Of a DNA stretch of 64,000 nucleotides, positions 1 through 12,390 are shown piece by piece. Numbering within the stretch: the stretch's first letter is position 1; each line of letters opens with the position of its first letter. The notes beneath the pieces were generated by a model. It did not search any database and had not been told where the DNA came from. It saw only the letters and a program-made list of their open reading frames with translations. Source of the stretch: Liolophura sinensis (lineage: Eukaryota; Mollusca; Polyplacophora; Chitonida; Chitonidae); NCBI RefSeq assembly GCF_032854445.1, contig NC_088295.1, positions 27,017,385 to 27,081,384 of the forward strand, written 5' to 3'. Made by a program: the position numbers and the translations under genes.

Positions 1-1594
1 TGGATTCTCTCCCGATAACTAAAGCTCTTAAATAAATGAGACGCATTTAACTATTGAGATGAGTATCCCTGGCAGGCATATAATATAATTTTCACTTTGA
101 TCAAAACTCGAATACGCGAAGACATTAGTTTACTGATATGGATAGTGCATTTTATTTTTGAATTGTTACAGCCAAGGGTAAACCAAAATATGAAAATTGA
201 GAATTTGGGTTATTGATCAGATATAACAGACTGACCACTTGGTTATAAGCTTACTGTCCAGACTACTTGGATATATGGCCTTGCTGAACTGTTGAAACCA
301 ATTGGTTATAGCCTTTCTAAGCTATTCAAACTACTTGATTATATCTTTCTGTGTTTTTATGCTTTTTGAGCTGTCCAAAGTACTTGGTTAACGGCTTTCC
401 GAGTTGTCCAAAGTGCCTGGGCCGAGTTTTCCACACCACTTGGTTTTATAGGTTTTCTAAATTATCCACAAAACTGGACACTGCATGAAAGCCAAGCTTC
501 TGTATTCCAGTCAGTTCAACTTCTATAAGAATCATCCTGTTTGCACGGATATTCCTTAATTATTACATTGTATGAAACAGGAGAAATACTTAGTCTATAT
601 CTATAGCAAAGTAAAGTAACATTCTCTTAGCCTAAAACCAACGGCTTGCTTAATTCAGATTTACGTCCTTAGTATGCACAAAAACAAAGTTTTGCCATGA
701 AGGTTCGTGTTCTGCTAGTGAATCTGCATCTCTCTTTTGCTGATATATGTTACCGTATCTTCTTAAAATGTGAAACTTTTTTTCATTATTTCCCTTTCCT
801 CTTTAATCTTATTTCCACATTCCGTGTGTAATTTATGCTTGTGCTGTTGTTTTTTCTTTTCCTCAGCTGTTCTGTAATTGTAAAAGACAGATGTTTCAAA
901 GGCTGTCTACGACCAGACAACGGGAAAAACGCTATATTTAACATTGCCATTCAAGAAAAAATAGTATTGCATGGGAAGAAAGTAAACTTTATCGGCAGAG
1001 AAAGAGACAAATAAATTTCGGTGATTGGTGCACAGTAAGTCAACTTTGTGCTTCTCTGAATGTCTGTATAGAAAGCTCTTTGAGCACATCGTCGCAGACG
1101 ATTCAGTTGCCATTTCTCCCCTGGACTGTGTCAGAGGGATGACATCGACACTCTTCAGCCAGTTCATCTTACACTAATACTTCTCTCCCTCTTAAAATAC
1201 AATTAGCATTACATTTGGAATGAGCCGAACAAGTTATTGGCTCGTAATGAAGAAAACAATGGAGAAGTGCACAGCTACTAACACTCTCAGCAAAGTTTTT
1301 TTACTTTACTGAGACATTACGCTATATTTGTCCACTTGAATTTATTGCCAAGTTAAACCTAAAGAAAAAGTATCCAGTTCCCGCCGGAAAACTTTACCAC
1401 ACATTACAACACGGGCGGGCCAACGTCACCAATTTCTACTCAGTATCTACTGAGCTCAAACTCATTGTGACATTTTCTTCATTGTTCACAATAGATGTTA
1501 TATTATTGTATTTTGTAAATAAGAATTTCACAAGAAGTTGTTCAAGAAGTTTGTTAAAATATAATTGGAAGAACAAATTGCTCTTAATCACGGG
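1..1594. other. AT-rich non-coding sequence
   Basis: I see no convincing exon here. Open frames are short, lack codon structure and have no recognisable domain. The interval has a few imperfect local repeats of the form CTTGGTTATA around 240-420, which look like a decayed short tandem array. Nothing else stands out on either strand. Confidence 0.5.
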
Positions 1595-1833
1595 AGCCCG
1601 GTTGTTCAAAACTAGTTTAAGACTTAATACCAAATTTAACTTTAATTCAAGTCTTCGGTTTCGTATTTAGCTTACAAAGATTGTGTAACAGTATATTAAA
1701 TACGAACTAAAACTGCTGCTGTTATACTTTGAATTTGCTGAACTGCATTGGCTGCTGAGCTTGGCTAAAATTTAAATATAAAATATAACTTAATACCAGT
1801 ATTAGCCTATACGCTTTCGAGCAACTGGGCCCA
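1595..1833. mobile_element. MITE-like inverted-repeat element, family 1
   Basis: The left end reads AGCCCGGTTGTTCAAAACT. The right end, read on the minus strand, begins GGGCCCAGTTGCTCGAAAG. The two ends are imperfect inverted copies extending about 35 bp, and both continue into a TTAATACC / TAATACTGG-type block. The element is about 240 bp with no open frame, as expected for a non-autonomous DNA transposon. A second copy of the same terminus lies at 5293-5421. Confidence 0.6.
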
Positions 1834-2052
1834 TAAGTTTTGTTTCGCCAAAAAGGGAGCGTAATTCTACTTGTTAAAACACTATATTAAGCCACTTTTG
1901 TGCAACAGATAAATATGTTTTCTAAAGGGGGGCCTCGACCTAGTGGTTAGGGAGCCAGCTTTCCGATCACTAGACCACACCAATCTTGTGTTTAGTCCCA
2001 TTCTTGGACAAAAATTTTCTGAATTTCACCGCTCTTGTTGTTCACGCAACCT

Positions 2053-2146
2053 TATGTATGTATGCTTGGGATTTTACGTCGAATCATAAGGCCGAAACAA
2101 CTTTTTGGCCTTATGACGACGAGGAGTCATTCGGTGTGTGTACAAG
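2053..2146 (-). mobile_element. SINE 3' fragment, ACTCCTCGTCGTCATA family
   Basis: Read on the minus strand, this stretch contains GAATGACTCCTCGTCGTCAT and ends near a CATACATACAT tail. The same arrangement appears on the plus strand at 21160-21240, before the large CATA array, and in diverged form at 24050-24140. Three copies with the same 3' end support a SINE family. Only the 3' part is recognisable here. Confidence 0.55.
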
Positions 2147-3129
2147 TATTGTGTCTTCTTGTGGCAGAGCAAGTCCATGCTTCCAAAGCTTTAAACAACA
2201 ATCATACAAATTTAACAAATATGGTTTCTCTATTTACCTTATTGATAACAGTTAGTTTGTCGGAACGATTTCACACGAAGTCACGAATGGCATAACGTAA
2301 ATATTTACTTACACTGTGAAAATACTGGGGTAAGTATTGTATAGTTTTGCAGTGGCAATATTCAATACGGATGGCAACCTATCAACGCTACATTCGTTTA
2401 TTTCCAAGTATGTCATCTGTTGCACTTATTAACATTGGCCTATATCTGTAGTTATCACATAACCAGTAAACGATGTATTTATTTATGAAACAAAATACTG
2501 CAAAGTAGGTAAAGGTGCGTCAAAAGTCAGTATATCACTATATATAAGTCAATCAGTGAACGCAAAACTCAAAGATAAAAATTACCCCAGTGAGATTAAC
2601 TTAATATATACATTTTAATTTCATACAAAAGTATTTAATGAACACCAAGAGTGCATTTTAATTAAGAAATAAAGCGTAGTTTGAAATGCTCAAATCACTA
2701 AGATAGTGCACAGAAGGCCTTCTGAGTTCTCAAACAGTGGACAACTCTCGCCTGCTATGCATTATCTTCGTGATTTGATCATGGCAAACTATTTATTTCT
2801 ATTCTAACATACCATTAAAAAATAATGGAACCATTAGGGGGGGGAAAACGAAAACGATCGCTCTCTCCTTTTTGTTTATGTGTAACGGCCTAACTTCTTT
2901 TGTTATGATTTTGGGTAAGTTGGGATAAATAAAGCATCCAATCAGAGCGAGGCAAGTGACAGTTATTGACTAATAAATGCATATTTCCCGCCAGCACCTC
3001 TCCATGTAAGTGCGAGCTCTAAATTTGAACATAACAGTTTTGCAACAACAGAGGAATGATGGTTTTAAGTCAAAGTAATAAAAAAACTGTCAGAAGTGAA
3101 CAATTTATTTCGTGGAGAAACTTGTAGAT

Positions 3130-3375
3130 TCAGTTGAAGCTTAAATGGAAGGTGCTTCCTGAGATAGTAGCGTTGCCGAGAATTTGATGACCGTGTGGAG
3201 CCGATTTCGACAGACTCAAACGTACAACTTCTTCATCTCGGGTCACACGCTGTGTCTGGGTGACGGTAGGTGTGGAGTCAGGAGCGTTGACATAGATCAC
3301 AGAGGCATCCAACGACTGGGATGAAACAACGGTTGAGTGTAAAAAGAGCTGAAAGAGCTGTTCTTCAGACGGCCA
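3130..3375 (-). CDS. possible terminal exon, unknown protein
   Basis: The minus strand is open for about 80 codons ending in TGA at 3130-3132. The composition looks more protein-like than the surroundings, with balanced polar residues and the stretch QTQRVTRDEEVVRLSLSK. There is no convincing ATG. An in-frame stop lies just upstream, so it would need a splice acceptor near 3360-3375; CAG dinucleotide contexts exist there but none is strong. I recognise no family. It may equally be a fragment of a mobile element or chance. Confidence 0.18.
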   Translation of the reverse strand, partial: WPSEEQLFQLFLHSTVVSSQSLDASVIYVNAPDSTPTVTQTQRVTRDEEVVRLSLSKSAPHGHQILGNATISGSTFHLSFN

Positions 3376-4953
3376 TCATCGAGCACAAGGTGCTTGTAAT
3401 GCCATCAATTCGCAGTTTTTGGACGGGTTACAAGTAAACGTCTAAGAAACGCATCGTTGCCCATATTGCGCTTATCCACATATGGTACCTAGATGCTTGT
3501 TGTTTGATGCCACCTCTTTATATCGCATACACTTGACAAGTGCCCATTGGCCATATGATGTCGGCAATAGTAAATAATTCACCTTTAAACTTCACTGCCG
3601 GACCAGTTGTATGTAAATTCATTTTGCCTTTGTCCTCGGAAAATGTGAGCTGTCAAATTTTGAAGAAAACAGACGTTCTGACAGCACAACTCAGCCCCCC
3701 GCCCCAGCTATTTTATTAGCGAAATGGAACCGTCTCAGCGTACATGACAAGGACGCAAGTGTGTAAAAATTGTCAATTTGAGCACACTTCTCTCACCACT
3801 GGTTTTAGTGTTAAAATTTTGGAAGTATGCTAGAATTTGATTGAAGATTTTTGTTTTTTTTTGGGAAATGGTGCAAGAACAGAAAAACAACGTTGGCATG
3901 CTTTTCTTTATTTGTGTATTTCTCGTTGACGTATCACTGAACATGGCGATATGCAGCTTAGCAAAATGCTATATCTTCAGTGCACACGCTTTCTTAAGAC
4001 TGGTAATAGTGACACAGTGTCAGCATATCTATATCTGAAAGAGGTTGTAAGGTCAGCTATAGCTACCTTGACGTTTCTTATCTAGTTTTCTGATAAAACA
4101 CATAAATCCATTAGAGCTGCTTTAAAATTTACGTCGGTGAATAAAATGTTGGTAAACGGGAAAAGAACGTAAGTTAGGAGAAAAGAGGATATGTTTAAGA
4201 GACGAACTCGATGCACATCAAAAAACAAGAACCGATAAATTCAACAACAAAAAAACTTCAGGAAATTGCGAAGCTCGGATCCGTCGCACGACTGAAAACA
4301 CCCGAAGGTGTTGGATTATAGGTTAGATCACGGACCTGACAGGGGACTTATCAGCTAATCCGCCTAGTTTACCAGGCTATGCTAAGCCACCTGCAGCCAT
4401 TCTCTCCCCAATATCCTGTTAGTCTCTGCCTGCCACATGTTCTCCAGTCAAGTGGCTGAGAACCCGATGACATCCACCTCCGTTAATCTGAAGAAAACTT
4501 CTATTAAGTGCAGGTTACTGCCAGAGAAGTGTCATTTCTTGCTAAAAGAAAAAAGAGCTTACTGGAATCTTTTCTCTGTTCAAAAAAGGTTGTAATACTT
4601 AGGTTTTTTTAACTGAAATTATCTTTTCTACAAGACAATTTGCACGCAAGTTTAAAATGATAAGTGTTTTATTGAAGACTAAAATAGACATTTCTGTTCA
4701 TTAAGAGGAGCAGTGAATGGGGATTAATGTCAGTAGTATTTATTGTGTATGAGTGATCACCAACAGAAACCATATGACTTATTTGGTAACAGTAAAAAAA
4801 ACAGGTTATATTTACCCTGAAACAATAACTACATGCAATGTTCGTAAACCAATTTCACATTGTTCATAATCCCATACGACTTCAAACTATGCTCTTACTG
4901 TATTAAAAATTCTTATTATAACGACCACTTACTGTTTTGTTTTGTATATTCAG

Positions 4954-6166
4954 ACCTAGAAAGAGCGGCTTTCGCTTTCGCCTTGATATGCCTTATGTCC
5001 ATGATGACAGCTTGTGTGACAGGAGCTTATGGATCGTTCTGCAGATCGAAAGATTCCTTAATGGTATCCTCGGCCACTTCGCTATCAGCAGGTGAGTTAA
5101 CAGGCCAGGCATCACAAAGCTCGTCTGGAGGTTTTACAATTTAAACCGTCTAGACAAACCTTCATATTCGTCCGATGTTAATTAGGCAGCAGACATTGAC
5201 ACATATGCTAATTTGAGATTTGTTCACTAGTTGAAGACTTTTGTAACTTGTAAGACAGGCCCAGTTAAGGCCGCTTAAGGTTTTAGTCACCAGGGGCCAG
5301 TTATTCAAAAGTGTATTAAAGTTAATATCAGTCTCATCCTTATACAAATTAAATGACACTTTAGTCTGAGCTAAAGTTTATACCAAGCTGAAGCCCTAAT
5401 ACACTTTTGAGCAACTAGGTGATATCTTTTGTTTCTTAATTTTAGCTAATTTGATTAATGAATGCTTCTTTTGAGGAAATTGAAGTTTTGTTTTGAATGT
5501 GACATACTAAAATAAATATCTGTTGGCTAGCTTCTGAGACAATCCTGTGGCTCAGTCTTTTTTCCTGACGAAATATTTTTGCCATCAGCTTACATAATTC
5601 GGAGAGATCTGTAACGGGGAACATTGGACGCCTAACACAAGTCTACCTAAATGGTGTACTATTTTGTTCTTCTATGCACTATACAGTCTAGTTGTGCTCG
5701 TAAAGTAAAGAAGGCGTTTACAAGAACTCCATCGTGATAACAGAGAAGGTGTTTTTGACACAACTGGGACCTGCTTGTGTAGGCGAGAAATATTAAGCAA
5801 CCGTATGAATATCATGCGCTGTCCACGTGCTTGATTTCACAATGCATGCGTTTCTCTCCAACAGGTATGTGCTTGACTTTCGCCATTGCTTTATTTCACG
5901 GGAAGTGCCATTTACTACGCCGGCGTGAATTGGTGCTGGGTCACGATGTCCCTTTCAAAGAGGTGATCAATGCAAGAAGGACGTATGACTATGGCTGGTC
6001 GTTTGTGCTAGCTTGGATATGTGTGGCTTTGTGCTTTGTATCTTCGTTTGTATGGCTGCACAAGTCACAGTATCTCGGTTACTCCAAGAAGTCCAAAGAG
6101 GACTACTTGTTTCCTGGCCGTTTAAGAAGGAACGTTCAGTTCGGCTACAGAGAAGGGTTTGATTAG
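4954..6166 (+). CDS. tetraspan claudin/PMP22-like membrane protein, last two coding exons
   Basis: Two exons, 4954-5091 and 5865-6166, join in phase (TTGTATATTCAG acceptor; CAG/GTGAGT donor; CCAACAG acceptor) and end at TAG 6164-6166. The partial protein of about 146 residues has three hydrophobic helices: AAFAFALICLMSMMTACV, MCLTFAIALF and YGWSFVLAWICVALCFVSSF. They are separated by a short Cys-containing loop and a basic cytosolic loop, and a charged tail follows. This is the TM2-TM3-TM4 pattern of claudin/PMP22/LHFP-type tetraspans. The first helix and the first extracellular loop with its W and Cys motifs must lie on an upstream exon I could not locate. Family-level assignment is by topology only, so substrate or partners cannot be stated. 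A MITE sits in the intron. Confidence 0.6.
5293..5421. mobile_element. MITE-like inverted-repeat element, family 1, short copy
   Basis: The left end is GGGGCCAGTTATTCAAAAGT and the right end on the minus strand reads ACCTAGTTGCTCAAAAGTGT. These are near-perfect inverted termini. They match the termini at 1595-1833, so the two belong to one family. The element lies wholly inside the intron of the tetraspan gene and carries no open frame. Confidence 0.6.
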
Positions 6167-6804
6167 CAGGTTTACAACCGTAAGTTTGGTCGGCAGTCCC
6201 AAGTCGTAGCCTAAGGCGATCCATAAGTGGCGGAATAGAGCCAAATTGTTTCATCTACATTGACATTTCTCTTTCTTTTAAAGGCCTTAATTGTATAAGA
6301 TGTAATAACATTCCAGAAGGCGGTTGACTGCCTCGTGATTCAGTACGCACCGCGTTCTTATACATTTATGCAGCACGTTGTAATAGGCAGACGATTTTTA
6401 CGGACTTTTACGCTTTCATAACGGCACCTTTGCGAGTCCGGAGTAGTCACGTGATCACAGTTCCGCCACGCCAGACAAAAGCGCCCAACCCGCTATATTA
6501 GATATTTTCAAAACTCTGCGAAAAATGTGATATTTGTGGTGCTGACATTGACGTTAATGTGGCAATCTTACGTTACACTGGTTCTAATGGAGAAAGAGTA
6601 GGAGGTGATTTCTACACAGTATTATATTGCCGCTATACTCCGAAGTGAGACTCGGACATAGAGTGTATTGTGAGGGCATGCTTGTCATTACACTAATGAC
6701 ACCGCTGTATCAGGAATCACTCCCATGTTACATTGGTTCCAGTTTTTTGTTGTGAGGAAATTCCTCAGATTTCCATAATATATATGATGTACAAAGGAAA
6801 ATGA

Positions 6805-6810
6805 AATAAA
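6805..6810 (+). promoter_or_regulatory. AATAAA polyadenylation signal, candidate
   Basis: An AATAAA hexamer lies about 640 bp after the stop codon of the tetraspan gene in AT-rich sequence with no further exon. It is a plausible 3' end, but such hexamers are common by chance here. Confidence 0.35.
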
Positions 6811-8842
6811 ATACTTTCTCACACCCTTTTCCACGATGATGGCAATGTTCTGTTACTTGAACACCGTTTGTGATATTGCTTCAGATAATTTTAATAGTAT
6901 GAAACCATTTCTTTCCCTCAGAAACCTGGTAGAAATGAAATGGCTGATCTCGAAGTACGATTTACTCCTGAAAACCTATGGTTTATTGGGGTTTTAGGGC
7001 AAAAATCCAGTAACTTGTAGAAAATTTGTTATATATTTAGATACATCTCTGAATGTATTTCTTCAGTACTGCTCTGGATAAGACTTATGCTTGAACATGT
7101 ATGTCTATATCCGATACCAGGAAGGCGAAAGTATTTAAGATATTGTCTATAGCCCTGATCTTCATATTAATTTGAGCTTTCAATACATCGTAATCTCAAG
7201 ACTTTCAGGAAGGCATGAATTTTTAAGTACTTTATTATTGTGAAAGCTGATATGACTAGGGGAGGTCCAGCTCGACGTCTTTCTTCACCAACGTAGCCGT
7301 TGTCTGCCGTTGCCTATTTGGACCCGTAGTTACTATGTAATTGTTTCACTTATCTCAACGTGTTCCATTAAGGCAGCGAGTCTGAGACCGCTCAAGCGTG
7401 TGCTGTTCCAGCTGGGAGACAAATTGTAGCCAACAGCAGTAACCTAGAGTTCCTGATGGCTCATTTATTGAAGATTTGCTCTGACAATGGCTAGGGAATA
7501 AATGTAATCTCCTCGGTCGGTCTTCTGGGAATGAAATAAGTCAAGATTTATTAAGAACCCAAGTCAACCAAGGAAGCATGAAAAACAATGCTTTCCCCGT
7601 TACATATCCCCTTGTGGACAACGCCGGCTTTTACAATCACAACAATTTTGAATAATTCAGTTTTAATATGACATATCAGAAGAATGATTGTGTACTTTGG
7701 AACTAGTTTCTGGTTTATATCCTGAAACAATACAACGTGTGGGCATTCAATCCAACCGCCATCCTGTATCACCATTTAATGCAGTAGTAACTAATCCCTA
7801 TGACCTTTGCAAGGCGGGACATATAGAAGGATTAGGATGTAAAATGTAGATTGAGGCGGGTCGTCGTAGTAAAACGTATAAAGGTACCAGTTATGTATTA
7901 ATCCATGACAAAATGAGGTTTGGTAAAAAGTTGCACTATTATTTTTTTAACAGTTTCAACAACCACCACATATACATAAGACAAATTAGCCAAAACCATA
8001 ACACGGGAAACAGGCGTGTGACAGCAGAGAGCCACACAGAGAATGTATCATATAGCCGACAGCCTGTCTGTTATAGTATCTCGTTTTATCTCTCTGTGGG
8101 TACTTGTTACTCTAAGAAAAGTTCTCAGATTACACGGATTATTTAACGCGAGTACTAAGGATATGGTATGTATATTTCATCATACTCATACCCAGGCCCA
8201 CACTTATCTACAATATACCTCGGAAATAAGCAAATGTACCTCACTGAAAGTAAGAGCTGGGCGCTAAAGTAGTCTGTAATGAACATAAATATTTCAACAT
8301 TTGGTGGGCGCGTGGCTTTTATAATACGTAAATGCCATGCGATCATTTAAGCCTAGTAAGCCCAGGTGTGTCCGAAGGAAATACTTTGGCGATGAATGCC
8401 AGGGTATCGTTTATAGCTATGTTAATCAAGCCATCGCCAACAATTTTGTAACCGTAACCTGATCAGAAATGAACAGTAGTGTGAAGTAATCAAGTTTGGG
8501 GGTTAATCGCTAATGCGCATGCATATAAGTTATTTGGCTTCTCAGTCACAACGGTGCGAACAACAAAGGTGCAACACACTTGCGTGGGAAGGCTTCAAGG
8601 ATTAGTGTCCAGATTTAGCTACTGGTCCTGATTATAAAGAACCTGTTTAAATGGTATGTTACCGAGAGGACTTCTGAGAAACGTAATAATGACTTTAAAT
8701 CTACCAAAAAATTTTTTTGATATACTGCCCTGGCCGATCTCCAGCCGGCCGCCCAATATGGCTTAGCGTGTAAAGTCATAGATGGCCAACCCCAAGTCTG
8801 GCTGGCCTAAATAGCCTGGGAATTCGTATCAATTTTTTTTAG
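6811..8842. other. non-coding interval
   Basis: No exon or known repeat could be supported on either strand. Open frames are under 80 codons and of low-complexity or random composition. Confidence 0.45.
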
Positions 8843-9016
8843 ATGGATTCAAGTTACACAGAAGAAATTATACTGCCGTACGAGTTTGAACCCATAGTGA
8901 ATGACGTTAAAGTTCCGATTTATGACGCTTACATCTCTGGCCAGATTTCGGCTTCCAAGTTGAATTTGCCTTTGTCCCGGCATTTCCAACCGCTCTCGCA
9001 ATACGGACTGGTATAG
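8843..9016 (+). CDS. small open frame after a splice acceptor-like site, unknown
   Basis: The ATG directly follows a strong pyrimidine tract ending TTTTTTTTAG and opens a 57-codon frame containing LPYEFEPIV and ending LSQYGLV. A second frame on the same strand (9075-9299) carries DDNYRYMLLSAFRKELW. Together they faintly recall the FEP and NxxYRYxxYRxF segments of the P2X7-C-terminal-like domain that is abundant in invertebrate gene families. The Cys motif expected between them is not visible, so if related this is a decayed copy. A chance frame is as likely. Confidence 0.2.
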   Translation: MDSSYTEEIILPYEFEPIVNDVKVPIYDAYISGQISASKLNLPLSRHFQPLSQYGLV

Positions 9017-9295
9017 GGCTACAGCTCTACCCAGTGTTACAACCTGTGTTTTCATGTGGTTATTTTAAGATTTAATGTTTAATTACCATTCGTTTTCTCT
9101 ATCCATTTCACAATACGTTTCATTCTATCCCACGATGGATTCTAAATTCATGACTATATCTGATGACAACTACCGGTACATGTTATTGTCTGCATTCCGA
9201 AAAGAGTTGTGGTACAATATAATTACATGTAGAATGTGGACGGACGTCGACATTAAAGAGTACATAGATTTACTGTTCAAAAATTTTCAGTTCAG

Positions 9296-9616
9296 TTAAT
9301 AGTATTCTATAAGTGTGTGTGCCGTTTTGGAATTTAGCTGTATTCCTGCCGCAGCTTTCAGCTGTAAAGTGATGAGAGCACATACGGCCGGTTTTGGTGG
9401 GTATAAAATTCTTCTTTCATGTGCTTTGTGAAGGCCAGATCGTCTGGAAACTTGAAATACTAACTCCAAGGTTCTTCGACCACCTGTTTTTACAGAACAG
9501 CAATCCATTTCGTAGAGAAATTCGACATGCTTGTTGTCACTCTTGTAGTTTTTTTTCCAATACTGAACTAAATAGCGAAGCTCTGACAGCTCGTAAATGT
9601 TGGACTTGTATGACAT
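9296..9616 (-). CDS. 106-codon open frame, unknown
   Basis: An ATG-initiated frame encodes a mildly basic peptide of 106 residues with no signal sequence, no membrane segment and no motif I recognise. There are no splice-site pairs that would extend it. It could be a short gene, a transposon remnant or chance. It is recorded because it is one of the longer frames in this gene-poor region that is not low-complexity. Confidence 0.15.
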   Translation of the reverse strand: MSYKSNIYELSELRYLVQYWKKNYKSDNKHVEFLYEMDCCSVKTGGRRTLELVFQVSRRSGLHKAHERRILYPPKPAVCALITLQLKAAAGIQLNSKTAHTLIEYY

Positions 9617-10249
9617 AATTCGGCGGAGACTACCGAGTGTTGGCGGACATAATGCATAAAGACAGCCTCATTATCCATTGATTTTAAGTGCAATATTACT
9701 TAGTTTAATCAACCCTTTTTCAATATTTTTACACTCAATTTGCCAATATATACAGAGGTAGCTGATAATTGAAATTATCTTCTAAAAGGTTTCCTTTGTA
9801 CATGGAAAAAAGTATTCCCGCCAGGGAGCTGAGCTGTATTAATCTGGCATTAGCAGGAAATATATATAAACCAAAATTACGCATGGCTGTAAGCTGAGGA
9901 GGATATTATGTTGTATAATCCTTATTCGCAGATTTATATCCCTTGATTCAGAAATCTGTAGTGGCGTTACCGATAGACGTACATGAGTATGCCTTTTGTC
10001 TGGCCGCTGCTAATCGTCTTGTCGTGTAGTTATACACTGCTTGGTGATTAATCTGTCAAATATATGAAGACTTCTGCACCAGTTTGATCTCTGAAACACA
10101 TCTGGTATGTAATACTTACCTTGTAAAATGGAACTTAAATCACGGTCAGTTCAGATTTTCAACGATCCTGCTGCGTCGCAGATAATTGCAAATTCTTGTC
10201 GCGTGATAATACGAGTGCATATATACATGTACATGTAGAGATAAGTAGA

Positions 10250-10251
<2 letters not shown>

Positions 10252-10301
<50 letters not shown>
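10252..10301. repeat. (TA)n microsatellite
   Basis: About 25 uninterrupted TA units, preceded by an imperfect CATATATACATGTACATG stretch. Long open frames here on both strands are artefacts of the repeat. Confidence 0.95.
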
Positions 10302-10304
<3 letters not shown>

Positions 10305-11756
10305 TTGTATGGTGGGTGTTTGAGACCACGTCTTGGAGTATATCGTCTTTGCATAATAATGGTTTAATAAGGATGTGTCTAAAAAAAATTTATTTTTGAA
10401 TATAAATATCTTGTTTATATCCAAACAAATGCATTAATTCTGAATTATGATAATATTTATGAATATATTAAAAATATGAATATGATCAAAATTCAAGTTG
10501 AACACATTTCACAATTCTAGTGCAAATGTATTTATTAATCATTTGTTACATCCTAGTTTAAAACACTGATACACAAAGACAATATATACCAAGAGGTGGT
10601 CCTAAATACCCACCCTACAAAGTCACTTTGTCTCTTTGAAGAAAAATCGAAAAAATGTGGAAGGTCACATCAGCAACTAACTTTTTGCGCTCTTTCATCT
10701 GAACTTTATGTAATTTTTAGGTGTTCTCCACCTTTAACTATGAACTGTAACCAGAGAAAGAGACTCAAAGTAGACACGCGCTACTGAAATTATGTTACGT
10801 GGTTCCTGTGCGGTGCAGGTTCAATAAATAGCCTTGCAATTGTAAGGCCTCAGTCATCTTCTGTTTACGCGATCGTCAGGCTGAGTAGAGAATAAAGGAA
10901 GGTCATTGATTTGATTAGGCGCCTGACGATGCTAATCTTGATTGACGTCCGACTAATTATGAGCCAGGTTCCAAGTTGGCATCAGTTGTTAGATGTGGGC
11001 GTCCATGTTTTGAGCCTACCTTACATTTTTTTCAGTTCCATTCAAACCATGCGGTTTGTCATTAGGCCTACATTAAACAACGATGATGACATCATGTGAC
11101 GTATAACTAGTTTGCCGATTAAACGACAAAGTCAATCAAGATCAGGGTTATCATGGAGCTTACTTAGAACGCGGGTTTCTGTTGTTCACGTCATTAAAAG
11201 GTTTCATAGTTTTCAACAATGGCCTATAGTGCCTAGATCAGCCATATCAAACCCAGTGTCTGTTACGCTTCATATGCTTCTTTTTCATTAATACTGTGTC
11301 AATTATATTTATATATACTTTCAAGCCGTCACCTAAAAAAAAAACAGAAAACAGTTCGGATGCAGAAATATTCAAACCTGCGAACTTTTGACAACCCAGT
11401 TCTCTTTTATATGTTTTAAACAAAATTTTCTTAACTTTGGTGGGACATGTGGAAGGCTTACTCTTAAGACTATTTGCTCGCCAAATAGATGACCTAACAA
11501 ACTCTAGTAAAATTGTAAAATATTGCTAAGATTCTGTCTTAGCCTGTTCCGAAAGATGCCAAAATACGCTACATGGTTTTGGTTACACTTAACATCTGTT
11601 GTATTCCTACATTTTGTTGAAAGCCTCCCATTTTCAAGAGTTCATTGTCCTCCACAACATTAACTTGCATTATTGTTACCACTGTCTGACACGAAGTTTC
11701 GAATACATTGTTTTAATCCACGACGGCGTTTCTATGCCATAACCATGTGATATCTA

Positions 11757-12197
11757 TTGGAAAATGTCAATATGCCGCAGCAGTCGACACTGCAGTGTAA
11801 TAAACGCTACATTGTTCGAGCTTCTTCACTCGTCACGATCATGGATGGCTTGGCGTCGTTTGGTCGAGAACATGGGCCTGGTTACCACAAGGGGCTAAGC
11901 GCAAATCCCGGCTCCCAAAGCCTCTCTAGAGACATTGATCACGGGCAAGTGTTCTCCTCACAAATCCAAGCCTATTCATCACGGCCAGTTAACAACATCA
12001 CCCACTGTAATCCCATGGGTCAATTTCCCCCTGTAATACCTATGTGCTCGAACCAGATTCAATTGCGCAAGTCATCGATGTGGCATTTCCGTCATGCACA
12101 AGCCCCAGGCTTTGATTGGCTGCTTTACAGAGGCTTGTGTCGGGGCAAAAACAATGGAACCACGTTATATTCTTCCATGCAGTCGGCTGATGGATAA
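11757..12197 (+). CDS. 146-codon open frame, unknown
   Basis: The frame is open from a non-ATG start near 11757 (first ATG at 11772) to TAA or TGA near 12197. The segment looks noticeably richer in G+C than its flanks. The peptide is rich in Ser, Gln and Gly with no recognisable domain, signal or membrane helix. The shift in composition could mean a degenerate coding exon or a mobile-element fragment. A 134-codon frame overlaps on the opposite strand (12040-12444), which weakens any single assignment. Confidence 0.2.
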   Translation: MENVNMPQQSTLQCNKRYIVRASSLVTIMDGLASFGREHGPGYHKGLSANPGSQSLSRDIDHGQVFSSQIQAYSSRPVNNITHCNPMGQFPPVIPMCSNQIQLRKSSMWHFRHAQAPGFDWLLYRGLCRGKNNGTTLYSSMQSADG

Positions 12198-12390
12198 TGG
12201 ACAAACAATAAACAAGATATATATATAATGGAAAATATTCATTCCAACCCAATTTCTGCAGCATGAACACATACGTGAACGAAAGTTGCATAATTGTAAC
12301 CATTTGGTAACAAACAAGAAACGCACAATTATGGCGTTTCATTCCTGATATATAAAAATCGGGGGATACTTCTGAAACCATTCCAGAACA

